From Kiloniellales bacterium (GTDB taxonomy: Bacteria; Pseudomonadota; Alphaproteobacteria; Kiloniellales; JAKSDN01), in the NCBI GenBank assembly GCA_030064845.1, contig JASJEC010000072.1, forward strand, positions 1 to 37,647: a DNA stretch of 37,647 bases. The letters run 5' to 3'. The notes under the pieces are model-generated. The model saw only the letters and a program-made list of their open reading frames with translations, made no database searches and was not told the DNA's origin. Below are positions 24,434-31,240 of this stretch, in pieces; the first letter of the stretch is position 1, and every line of letters begins with the position of its first letter. The position numbers and the translations under genes are program-made.

Positions 24434-24837
24434 GGCGTCACCTGTCCCTGGGTGTCCCCGGCCTTCTCCTTGAGACGGAGCGCCTCGACGAAGGAGATGA
24501 TGTCTTCGACCTGTTCCAGGGTGATCTCGATAGGGGTCACGGGCGACTGCAGGTCGGTCCAGGGCGGCACGCCCGGCACTCGGACGAAGACGGGGTGCGG
24601 CCGCCGGGCGTAGAAGGTCCGGAAGCGCTCCAGGTAGTCGTCGCGCCTGGCCAGCAGCTGGAACGAAGGCGTCGAGCCGATCCCGCCATACTTGTTGTAG
24701 TCACCCACCACGTGGCAGCGCGAGCAGTGCTGCTCGGAGATCTTGCGCCCGGCCGCGGCGTCGCCCTCGGCCTGGGCCGCGACCGGCCAAGCCGAGCACA
24801 AGGCCGCGAAGAGGATCGGGAGTCGCCGGCGCGTCAT
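24430..24837 (-). CDS. Exported c-type cytochrome
   Basis: A 135-residue single-heme protein. The ATG at 24837 gives a clear Sec signal peptide (RRRLPILFAALCSAWPVAAQA); the frame stays open to 24900 but that part is not signal-like. The heme motif is HCSRCH. No methionine occurs anywhere after this motif; relatives usually have an HPTMPN-like segment, but here the matching place reads RRPHPVFVRVPG. The sixth heme ligand is therefore not methionine, and the nearby histidine or an open site are possibilities (inference). The gene is first in a two-gene unit with the GMC oxidoreductase, which it overlaps by 4 bases, so electron transfer between the two is likely. Confidence 0.88.
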   Translation of the reverse strand: MTRRRLPILFAALCSAWPVAAQAEGDAAAGRKISEQHCSRCHVVGDYNKYGGIGSTPSFQLLARRDDYLERFRTFYARRPHPVFVRVPGVPPWTDLQSPVTPIEITLEQVEDIISFVEALRLKEKAGDTQGQVTP

Positions 24838-25286
24838 GGCGCGAAGCTTAGCCCGTGACGGAGGCGGCGCAAGGGCTGCGGTCCGGCACCGCAGGCTCAT
24901 CGCGGCGGCGGGTCGTTAGGAGTCTGTTACACTTGCTTGCAGGAATGGCTACGCCTCACGAACCTGGAGTTCGCCACGGTGCCGGTCGCCGAGGCAGCCG
25001 ATTTTTGGGAGGCCGCCGGCTCTGTCCAGGTTGCCTACCTCGACCGCGATCCCTGGAGCGCCAGGCGATGCCGGCAGGACACAGAGATAGCCGCCGCCCC
25101 CTGCGCGACAGCCTGGTCGCGGCCGTCGGCGAGGCGAAGGCCGAGATTGGATCGGCCGCAACGAGGCGCGCACCCTCGTCGCCGAGCAGGGCCATCTGCG
25201 GCCGGGTCATCTGCGGGGGCGGAAGCCGAGGGAGTAAAGCGCTCTAGCAAAACTCCGGTTTCGGACCTGCCTGGTTTGGGCTCAGG
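24838..25286. other. Gene-free region between the cytochrome gene and the accessory island
   Basis: A 449-base stretch without a convincing gene. Open frames exist on both strands but their translations are Arg/Pro/Ala-rich and lack family motifs. It should contain the promoter of the cytochrome/GMC unit (reading leftwards), though no clear -35/-10 pair could be assigned. Its right part contains the 28-base element at 25200-25227. Short peptide-like remnants (for example EVGNLDRA on the minus strand) are too weak to call a pseudogene. Confidence 0.5.
25200..25227 (-). repeat. Cassette-flanking element, copy 1
   Basis: A 28-base sequence beginning GGCCGGGTCATCTG and ending GGCGGAAGCC on the plus strand. 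It recurs at 27151-27178 (two differences) and, with more changes and one base fewer, at 29821-29847. All three lie 60-107 bases downstream of a B gene. Function unknown; it may mark the edge of the duplicated cassette. Confidence 0.6.
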
Positions 25287-25988
25287 CTATTCATTCTTGA
25301 GCCGGAATTGTTCGCGCTTTTTCTCATAGTATTCGCCAGTCGCGTCATAGTAGCTGACGTATCGGCTCGAAATGACCTCCTTAAGGGCTCTTGCCGGAGC
25401 TTCGCCGAATGTTTCCTTTAACGTGTCATTGTAATAACTCTTGAAGATACTCGCCAAAACATCCGTCGCCGTAGCCAAAAATCTAGTCCTATTGAACTCC
25501 TCCGGTTTGAAGAACTCGGATTCCCAAACGTGGTCGACTTTTGCAAGGCTTGAATTATAGAGATGTCGGAGCGTCATCTTTGAGTTTTGCTTCTCCAAGT
25601 AGACAACGCAGTCGCGCAGATAAGGAATTTGTTTCAGCTCTTTCTCAATTCGATCGGCATAGGCCGGATCCTTTCTGCGAATATCGGTCATTACATCCTG
25701 GAATCTAAAGCCTTTGGCGCGCTCGGAGTCCCAACTTTCGAAGTGGGACTGGGAATAGGTCGTTGCCGGCAGGCCCGATAGATCCAGAACCGGAAGATCG
25801 CTCGCCGTGACCGTCTTGGATTTCTTGCCTTGTGCCTCTGCTTGGATCTTGTCGCCGTCATCGGCGCCGATTTTGCCGCCCTGCTTTCCGTTGTCGTCCT
25901 GGGCATGGGAGGCGTTCAACGTCCAGAAGGCCGCCAAACCGAACAGCAGAATCCAAGCCGCAAGCCGCAAGAATCCGCCCCCACTCAT
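25287..25988 (-). CDS. Exported cassette protein B1 (unknown family)
   Basis: A 233-residue protein I cannot place in a known family. It has a Sec-type signal peptide ending near ASHA before QDDNG, then the module DDGDKIQAEAQGKKSKTVT shared with B2 and B3, a VLDLSGLP motif and a charged helical body. A shared segment, KDPAYADRIEKELKQIPYLR followed by DCVVYL, matches RDP/LDP...SLRDR..YL in B2 and B3. The tail (GEYYEKKREQFRLKNE) lacks the NRADRRKKL motif of the other two. The ATG overlaps the A1 stop by 4 bases (ATGA), so A1 and B1 are translationally coupled. Base composition is low: 30 G/C in the 60 bases at 25321-25380, against 42 of 60 at 23881-23940. Probably periplasmic or secreted. Confidence 0.82.
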   Translation of the reverse strand: MSGGGFLRLAAWILLFGLAAFWTLNASHAQDDNGKQGGKIGADDGDKIQAEAQGKKSKTVTASDLPVLDLSGLPATTYSQSHFESWDSERAKGFRFQDVMTDIRRKDPAYADRIEKELKQIPYLRDCVVYLEKQNSKMTLRHLYNSSLAKVDHVWESEFFKPEEFNRTRFLATATDVLASIFKSYYNDTLKETFGEAPARALKEVISSRYVSYYDATGEYYEKKREQFRLKNE

Positions 25989-26701
25989 TGCAGGCCCGCC
26001 GGGTCTGGCAGGGCCGATGGCGCGACCAAGATCGACCCGCTCACGATGACCCGGCTGTTGCCCGTGACCGCGATCATTTCGACGTTGCCGCTCTCGGTCG
26101 TGATCATGACGTTTTCCGTAATCGTCTCCCTCGGCCTTTCGGCATAGGTGAGCTTCACACGGAACCTCTCGCCGACCGCGATCTCGTTCAGCGGCTCCTG
26201 GCCTTCGGTTCCAATGATCTCTATGGCGACGAGTTCCGGCCGGGGGCCCTCGACCGATTCTTCACCTCCGGGACCGGCCCGCGTGCCCGACCAGTCCGAG
26301 ACGTCCTCGCCGCCGCAGCGGTTCCACTGGCCGGTGAAGCCCGTGAAGTCCTCATTGAAAAGGAGGTCGACATCGCCCCAATAGCGGTTTCCGCCAAGCG
26401 CCGCACCGCAATCCAGCTTGGCCTCGGGCTGGGACCATCGGCCCGTGAGCCTATTGCCCTGCAATGAGCCGTAGATCTTCCCGTCACTGCGATAGGTCGC
26501 GATGACGCCGCCTCTGGGCGCAGGGAAAATGACCATCTCGCCGTATTCGCTGCTCCAGCTTCCCTCCGGCCCCGCTCGAGCACCGTCTGGCGCCCATATG
26601 ACCAAAGCAGCGAGCAGCAGGAGCAAGGACGGAAGATGCCGAAAGCCGCGCGGGAGCTTTAGGAGAGCCGGGTAAAGGCTCCAAGGAGCAAATCGCTGCA
26701 T
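25985..26701 (-). CDS. Exported cassette protein A1 (beta-rich head plus shared C-terminal domain)
   Basis: A 238-residue exported protein of unknown function. The ATG at 26701, after a G-rich site, gives a signal peptide ending GARA before GPEGSWSSEYG. The head domain (about 45-145) has repeated Gly/Trp strands (GSWSSEYGEMVIF, IYGSLQGNRLTGRW, FTGFTGQWNRCGGE), suggesting a small lipocalin-like beta barrel with two or three cysteines (inference). The C-terminal domain (about 165-235: LNEIAVGERFRVKLTYAERP, then SRVIVSG) recurs in A2 and in the broken A3. The open frame upstream to 26890 contains a stretch of aminotransferase remnant and is not part of the protein. It is coupled to B1 by a 4-base overlap. 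Confidence 0.82.
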   Translation of the reverse strand: MQRFAPWSLYPALLKLPRGFRHLPSLLLLLAALVIWAPDGARAGPEGSWSSEYGEMVIFPAPRGGVIATYRSDGKIYGSLQGNRLTGRWSQPEAKLDCGAALGGNRYWGDVDLLFNEDFTGFTGQWNRCGGEDVSDWSGTRAGPGGEESVEGPRPELVAIEIIGTEGQEPLNEIAVGERFRVKLTYAERPRETITENVMITTESGNVEMIAVTGNSRVIVSGSILVAPSALPDPAGLQ

Positions 26702-26862
26702 CGCCGCCCCCCGTGTTATCAATTCTTGAGTGGGCTCTTGTCTTAAAGCCTTGATACTCAGCGCGTTATCTTCGAGTGTCAATAAACCCAGAGTATCACT
26801 GCCCGCTTCGCTTTCTAGGGAACCGCTAACGTCAAGACCTGCGCCGGCTTGCCTAATCGCTT

Positions 26863-27154
26863 CTAGCTCAATTCCGAACGGGACCGCCATAACCGTCTTG
26901 CCGCTTCCTCCAGCTCGGCCATGTTAGGGAATGCGACGCCGTGCAGCACGGCCACCCCGGCCTGTTCGAACATGTACTTCGCGAAGTCGGTGCTGCCCTC
27001 GACCCTGCGGCGTCCGGCGCGCGCCGTCCGAGAGCCTCCGTGCGATTGACGTAGACGAAGAAGGAACCTTCCCGCGACGCGCGCTTCAGGCGCGGTGTCT
27101 GGTTGACCGCCAGCTTGACGCTCTCGGCCCGCTCCTCGAGGAAATCCGGCGGCC
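26863..27154 (-). pseudogene. Decayed 3' fragment of the aspartate-type aminotransferase gene
   Basis: Translated in two frames, this matches the last 100 or so residues of the intact aminotransferase at 31241-32452. DFLEERAESVKLAVNQTPRL and EGSFFVYVN pair with DFLKERAASFKQ, INQTPHL and EGSFFLYVN; after a frameshift near the GRRAPD segment, STDFAKYMFEQAGVAVLHG pairs with STDFAKYLLEEAGVAVVPG, and the fragment ends RSELS then TAG. About 13 residues (ELDPYVRLSYAVS in the intact gene) are deleted. Homology stops abruptly at about 27154, where the 28-base cassette element begins. It is a duplication scar, not a functional gene. The next 160 bases before A1 (26702-26862) are AT-rich and show no gene. 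Confidence 0.88.
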
Positions 27155-27178
27155 GGGTCATCTGAGGCGGCGGAAGCC
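27151..27178 (-). repeat. Cassette-flanking element, copy 2
   Basis: A 28-base copy (GGCCGGGTCATCTGAGG... ending CGGAAGCC), 62 bases past the B2 stop. Its left edge coincides with the point where homology to the intact aminotransferase gene ends, so it sits on a duplication breakpoint. Confidence 0.65.
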
Positions 27179-27239
27179 GCTATGATGAGCGAAACAAGCC
27201 CCGCCGTCGTGGACGCCTCCTGGAACGATCACGCCTGTC

Positions 27240-27917
27240 CTACTTGTCGTCCGACTTTTTCGAGGGCTTCACGGCGCCCTCGTACTCAGGGAGATTGAGC
27301 TTCTTGCGCCGGTCGGCGCGGTTCTTTCCGTGATAGGCCGTGTATTCGCGCACGCGCTCGAAGAACCCGTCTGCGAACTTCTTGTAGGCGGCCTCGTCTT
27401 TTCCCGCCTTCAGCATGTTCTCCTTGACCACCGTCAGATAGGCAGCGAGGCATTCGCCCGACAGATACCGGACGCTCAACTTCAGCTCGAAGATTCTGCG
27501 TGCTTCCTTCCGCCTGGCGATGCCGTTCCAGTAGCTGAATTCCACCAGATCCACCCGTCTCTCCCACTCGGGGACCAAGTTGATCAGGTAATGAAAACGG
27601 TCACGCAAGCTCTTTGTTTTCTTGAGTTTTTCCGATAACTCCTTGCCGAATTCCGGGTCACGCTTGGTGATCTCTTTCAGTCTTTCGCTCTCCCAGCGGC
27701 TGCAGCGCCTGTCGGACTCGGCCGGCGGCCAATCCGACACGTCGAGCACGCCCTTTTTCTTGACCGTCACCTTTTTGGACTTCTTGCCGTCGGCCTCGGC
27801 CTCGATCTTGTCGCCGTCCTTTGCGGGGACCTTTTCGCCATCCTCCTGCCCAAGGGCAAGCGGCGCGGCGAAGAGCGCAAGCACGAGCAACGAGATCGAC
27901 AAAAGGGGTTTGCCCAT
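27240..27917 (-). CDS. Exported cassette protein B2 (unknown family)
   Basis: A 225-residue paralogue of B1 and B3. The ATG at 27917 opens a clear signal peptide (LLSISLLVLALFAAPLALG, then QEDG); an upstream in-frame ATG at 27956 is possible but less signal-like. The module KDGDKIEAEADGKKSKKVT follows directly, then VLDVSDWPP, RDPEFGKELSEKLKKTK with SLRDRFHYL, and the C-terminal NRADRRKKLNLP motif with a lysine-rich tail. It is predicted to be mostly helical and highly charged, with few cysteines. It is downstream of A2 with a 170-base gap, unlike the overlapping A1/B1 pair, so it may have its own translation signals. Function unknown; probably periplasmic or secreted. Confidence 0.82.
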   Translation of the reverse strand: MGKPLLSISLLVLALFAAPLALGQEDGEKVPAKDGDKIEAEADGKKSKKVTVKKKGVLDVSDWPPAESDRRCSRWESERLKEITKRDPEFGKELSEKLKKTKSLRDRFHYLINLVPEWERRVDLVEFSYWNGIARRKEARRIFELKLSVRYLSGECLAAYLTVVKENMLKAGKDEAAYKKFADGFFERVREYTAYHGKNRADRRKKLNLPEYEGAVKPSKKSDDK

Positions 27918-28087
27918 CGATCTGTCACCGTTGGTTCGGTTGGTGGCGGGGATCATTTGAGCAGGGAGAAAACGCCGTCGCCGCAATCGGAGCCCTTGAC
28001 GGCCCCTGCCGGCGCGGCAAGTCCTTAGGAGCGCCAAAGCCCCGGGAGAAAGTCTTTGGGCCAGGGACATCGCTGGCGCCTCGACGC

Positions 28088-29737
28088 CTAGGGCTCGACC
28101 AGGGGCACGACCTCGACCGGCCCGCTCACAACGACCCGGCTGTCGCCGGTCACCGTGACCTTCTGCACGATGCCGCGCGAGGTCGTGATGGTTACCTCCT
28201 GACTCACCACCTGCTGGGGCGTCTCGGCGTAGGTCAGCCGGACCCGGAAGCTTTCACCGACCGCGATCTCCGACAAGGTTTCTTCGGAGCCAGTGGCGAT
28301 GATCTCGATCTGCCGGATCTCCGGTCCGACGGCCCGCGCTTGAACCCTTGCTGCCGGGCCATTCAGGGCCTCGACAGCGTCAACGTCGGCGCCCGGCCGC
28401 ACACCTTTGCAGACTTCCTTCAAGTCCGTGATCCGCACGAAGCGGAACCGCTCCTGCGGGCCCGCGACGGCGGCGATGTCGATCGCCGCGCCGCCCGCGA
28501 AGTCGCCGAGATCGCGCCAATCCGCGCCGTCGGTGGAGATCTCGACTCGATAGACTTCTTCGTCGCCCGGCTCGAAGACACGCAGATCCGCGCCCGTGCC
28601 GTCGGCGAGCTCGTTGTCCGTGAAGGCCAGGGTGATCTGCCCGCCGCAGCCGAGTGTCGCGATGCTGCTGTCCAGATGACTGCCGGCGTAGTCCGGCGGT
28701 CCCAGGGCGAAGTCCGGCTCGGATGTCCCTTCGCTCCAGGCCGGATTGCCGACCCGCCAGGCGACCACATCGTCTGCGAAAGGATCGCCTGCCGCCGTCT
28801 CGTCCAGGCGTTCGCGGGCCGCTGCCGGCGACGGCGGCTCGGCGCAGTCTTCCTGCGCTGACGCCGAGGCCCTTTCCAGTCTGCGGCCGTCGACGCGGCC
28901 GCGCGGCAAGCCAGCGTTGTTCGGCTGGGTCACCGTGCCGGTATAGCTCTCGCCATCCTCCAGCGCGATCTTGATGTGCGTGCCGAGCTCGTCGTGAAAC
29001 AGAAACTCGAGCTCGGTTGCAGTTATGTTCAGGATTTCGACCTTATCCGGGCCCGATGTATGGGTTTTAATCTGGTATGTGCCGCAGGAGCGCGATACCG
29101 CGAACCACCATCTGAAAATCTGATCGGTCTCACTGTAGCTGGAGGCTCCCGACCATTTCCCGAGCCAGGCATCGGCGTGCTGTGGGCCGGGCTTGCCGGT
29201 GTCATCCGAACAAGCGCGGGCGTCCCCCTTGGTGAGCACCCACTCGCCCGACCTGTCTTCGCAATGGTACTTGCCACGTAGTTTACCGTCGGCCAGAATC
29301 TCGAACTCGCCCGTACCGCTGCAACTGGAACTGTTGATCTCGTAGGCGAGCTGATCTCCGGAAAGCCTCCCGGTAAATCGGCCGCCGGGCCACCGTCCCT
29401 CGACAAGGCCTTGCCGCGTGCTGATGCACACAGGTGAAGACGTCTTCCAACCTTCATTGTTCCAGTTGTAGCGGCTGGTCCAACTGCCAATCAGTTTCTC
29501 GGCGGACGTGGACTGGGCAATTTGCTTCTCCAAACGCCTTTCGTCTTTATCAAGCTCCGACAAATCATCGTAGGTCTTATCCGGAAACAACAAATCCTGG
29601 ATCCGGTCCGATATGGATGGCTCCTGACCCAAGGCGTGACCGCTGACCCCAAGGACGCCGACCAGAGCGCCACCCGGCGTCAAGATCGTCAGGGCCGCGA
29701 GCAGCCGCAGGGCTCCTCGCACGCCGGCTTGTCTCAT
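28088..29737 (-). CDS. Large exported cassette protein A2 (multi-domain, unknown function)
   Basis: A 549-residue exported protein, the largest of the A family. The ATG at 29737 (GGAGTG upstream) gives a signal peptide ending GHALG before QEPS. A short coiled-coil-like stretch follows (LSELDKDERRLEKQIAQ), then two beta-rich segments beginning LIGSWTSRY and WLGKWSGASSY with several cysteines. Next is a discoidin-like or surface-protein domain (WSEGTSEPDFALGPPDYAG, GGQITLAFTDNELADGTG, ADLRVFEPG, VEISTDGADWRDLGDF, FRFVRITD, GADVDAVEAL). The last 75 residues are the A-family domain (LSEIAVGESFRVRLTYAETP, then SRVVVSGPVEVVP). The surface-type domain suggests binding of carbohydrate or another cell-surface ligand (inference). 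Confidence 0.85.
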   Translation of the reverse strand: MRQAGVRGALRLLAALTILTPGGALVGVLGVSGHALGQEPSISDRIQDLLFPDKTYDDLSELDKDERRLEKQIAQSTSAEKLIGSWTSRYNWNNEGWKTSSPVCISTRQGLVEGRWPGGRFTGRLSGDQLAYEINSSSCSGTGEFEILADGKLRGKYHCEDRSGEWVLTKGDARACSDDTGKPGPQHADAWLGKWSGASSYSETDQIFRWWFAVSRSCGTYQIKTHTSGPDKVEILNITATELEFLFHDELGTHIKIALEDGESYTGTVTQPNNAGLPRGRVDGRRLERASASAQEDCAEPPSPAAARERLDETAAGDPFADDVVAWRVGNPAWSEGTSEPDFALGPPDYAGSHLDSSIATLGCGGQITLAFTDNELADGTGADLRVFEPGDEEVYRVEISTDGADWRDLGDFAGGAAIDIAAVAGPQERFRFVRITDLKEVCKGVRPGADVDAVEALNGPAARVQARAVGPEIRQIEIIATGSEETLSEIAVGESFRVRLTYAETPQQVVSQEVTITTSRGIVQKVTVTGDSRVVVSGPVEVVPLVEP

Positions 29738-29820
29738 TGCTTGCACTCCGCATTGCCCCCTTTTGACGAGGAATCCTAAGGGGTGCGTTACTCGAAGTCC
29801 AATTCGAGACGACTTCAATA

Positions 29821-29847
29821 GGCCAGTCACCTGAGGGGACGGAAGCC
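29821..29847 (-). repeat. Cassette-flanking element, copy 3 (divergent)
   Basis: A 27-base version (GGCCAGTCACCTGAGG... ending CGGAAGCC) located 107 bases past the B3 stop and 84 bases before the A2 start. It differs from the other two copies at several positions and lacks one base. No aminotransferase remnant is attached to this copy. Confidence 0.5.
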
Positions 29848-29953
29848 TTGGCGAGGTTGACGCCTACGAGATCCGACAGACCTTGCCCTCTCGAAGGCAA
29901 GGATCAAGGTCCTGCGGTTCGCGCCCTCTATTGCCGAATGACGAGGGGGCTGT

Positions 29954-30586
29954 TCAGTCCTTGGGCGGCTTTGCCGTGCCAGGCACCGGGGGCAGGCCAA
30001 GCTTCTTTCGTCTATCGGCACGATTCTTATCGTGCGCCTTCAAGTATGCCTCGACCTGCTTGTCGTAGTGGGACTTAAAGCCCTCGTAGGCTCCCTTTTC
30101 AGGTCGAAGAATATCAAGGTAACTATTTGCGCACGCGTAGGCTAACAATCTCAACGCCTTATAAATCTCCATATGCTTGGTCACATCTGCTTTCTTCCGC
30201 GCTTTGTTCATGTAGCCGAACTCTGCCAAGTCGATGAGTCTCTCTCGACGGGTTCCCACACGGTACAGATAGACAATTCGGTCTCGCAAACTCAGCGTAG
30301 CTTTTAGCTCCTTTTCGACTTCCTTTTTGAGACTCGGGTCCAATTTCTGAAGCTTCCGCAGCGTGGGTCCTTGCTGGGCGTAACAACCACCAGAGGTCTC
30401 AACCTTCGGCAAACGCGAGAGGTCCAGGATGCGCGGACTGCGGATCGTCACCTTGTTCGACTTCTTGCCGCGGGCTTCGGCTTCGATCTTATCGTCATCC
30501 TTGCCGCCGACTTGCTGGCCCTGAGCCGCGGCAGGCATGATCAAAAGGGCGAACCCCAGGCACGCAGCCCAAGCCCAAAGTCTCAC
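29954..30586 (-). CDS. Exported cassette protein B3 (unknown family, disturbed start)
   Basis: A 210-residue paralogue of B1 and B2. The frame extends to a TTG at 30613; a GTG at 30586 is used here, giving a signal peptide VRLWAWAACLGFALLIMPAA ending near AAA/QGQQ. An ATG overlapping the A3 stop (30600-30603, ATGA) is one base out of frame. If the AAAA run after it had five As, the protein would begin MKKKRSVRLWAWAACLG, a normal signal start, so a one-base loss or sequencing error is suspected. The body has KDDDKIEAEARGKKSNKVT, ILDLSRLP, LDPSLKKEVEKELKATLSLR and NRADRRKKLGLP. It is AT-rich (26 G/C in the 60 bases at 30121-30180). Expression may be impaired. Confidence 0.75.
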   Translation of the reverse strand: MRLWAWAACLGFALLIMPAAAQGQQVGGKDDDKIEAEARGKKSNKVTIRSPRILDLSRLPKVETSGGCYAQQGPTLRKLQKLDPSLKKEVEKELKATLSLRDRIVYLYRVGTRRERLIDLAEFGYMNKARKKADVTKHMEIYKALRLLAYACANSYLDILRPEKGAYEGFKSHYDKQVEAYLKAHDKNRADRRKKLGLPPVPGTAKPPKD

Positions 30587-30599
30587 GCTTCGCTTTTCT

Positions 30600-31227
30600 T
30601 CATGGCTGGACAAGCGGAACCACCTCTATTGGCGCGCTCAAGAGGACACGACTGCCATCCGTAACCTCGACGTCTATAACGTCGCCACTCGTCAACGTGA
30701 TGGTCACGGTTTCCGTGATTTCTTCGTCCGGGTCCTCAGCATAGGTCAGCCTCACCCTGAAGCTTTCGCCGATGGCGATCTCGGAGAGAAGGTTGTCGCT
30801 CTCCGCCTCTATCAATTCGACACTGGCGAATTCGGCAGGGATTCGCTGCCCGCCTCTTCGACGGAAGCGCGCGTTCCTGTCCAGCGGGTGACGATCTCTC
30901 CGCCGCAGCGGTTCCAATCGCCGGTGAAGGCGGTGAAGTCCTCGTTGAACTCGAGGACCACATCGCCCCAGTAACGGTTGCCGCCCACCGTCGACCCGCA
31001 GACGTCACGCGCGTCGGGCTGAGACCAGCGACCGACCAGGCGGCCGCCTTGCAGGGTTCCGTAGATCTTTCCGTGGTCGCGATCACCCCTCCCAGGGGCG
31101 ACTCGAAGATGACCATCGGCCCGTACTTACTCTTCCAATCGCCGGCGGCGCCGGCAAACACCTCGTTTGACGACCATACCGCCAAGGCCACGAACAGGCA
31201 GGTTGCCCAGAGAACCCGGTGCTCCAT
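30600..31227 (-). pseudogene. Frameshifted cassette gene A3
   Basis: An A1-like gene broken by two shifts. It starts at an ATG (31227) with GAGGAGG upstream, 13 bases after the aminotransferase stop, and encodes a signal peptide (LWATCLFVALAVWSSNEVFA) and GDWKSKYGPMVIFESPLGGV. At about 31074 ten bases present in A1 are missing, shifting frame; the next frame reads HGKIYGTLQGGRLVGRWSQP, GGNRYWGDVVLEFNEDFT and GDWNRCGGE. A second shift near 30835-30850 moves to a third frame that encodes the shared C-terminal domain (LLSEIAIGESFRVRLTYAED to SRVLLSAPIEVVPLVQP). It is closest to A1 in layout. Assembly error could explain one shift but not readily the 10-base deletion. Confidence 0.85.
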
Positions 31228-31240
31228 GGCCGCAGCCTCC

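Noticed and set aside
23015..24613. A 532-codon plus-strand frame opposite the GMC oxidoreductase
   Set aside because: Shadow of the GMC and cytochrome genes; low-complexity translation without domains.
24855..25329. Possible small genes or a glyoxalase-like remnant in the 449-base gap
   Set aside because: Short suggestive peptides occur on both strands but no continuous family match, start signal or conserved motif supports a gene.
30600..31227. Programmed ribosomal frameshifting in A3
   Set aside because: There are two separate shifts, and the first coincides with a 10-base deletion relative to A1; no slippery heptamer was seen at the site.
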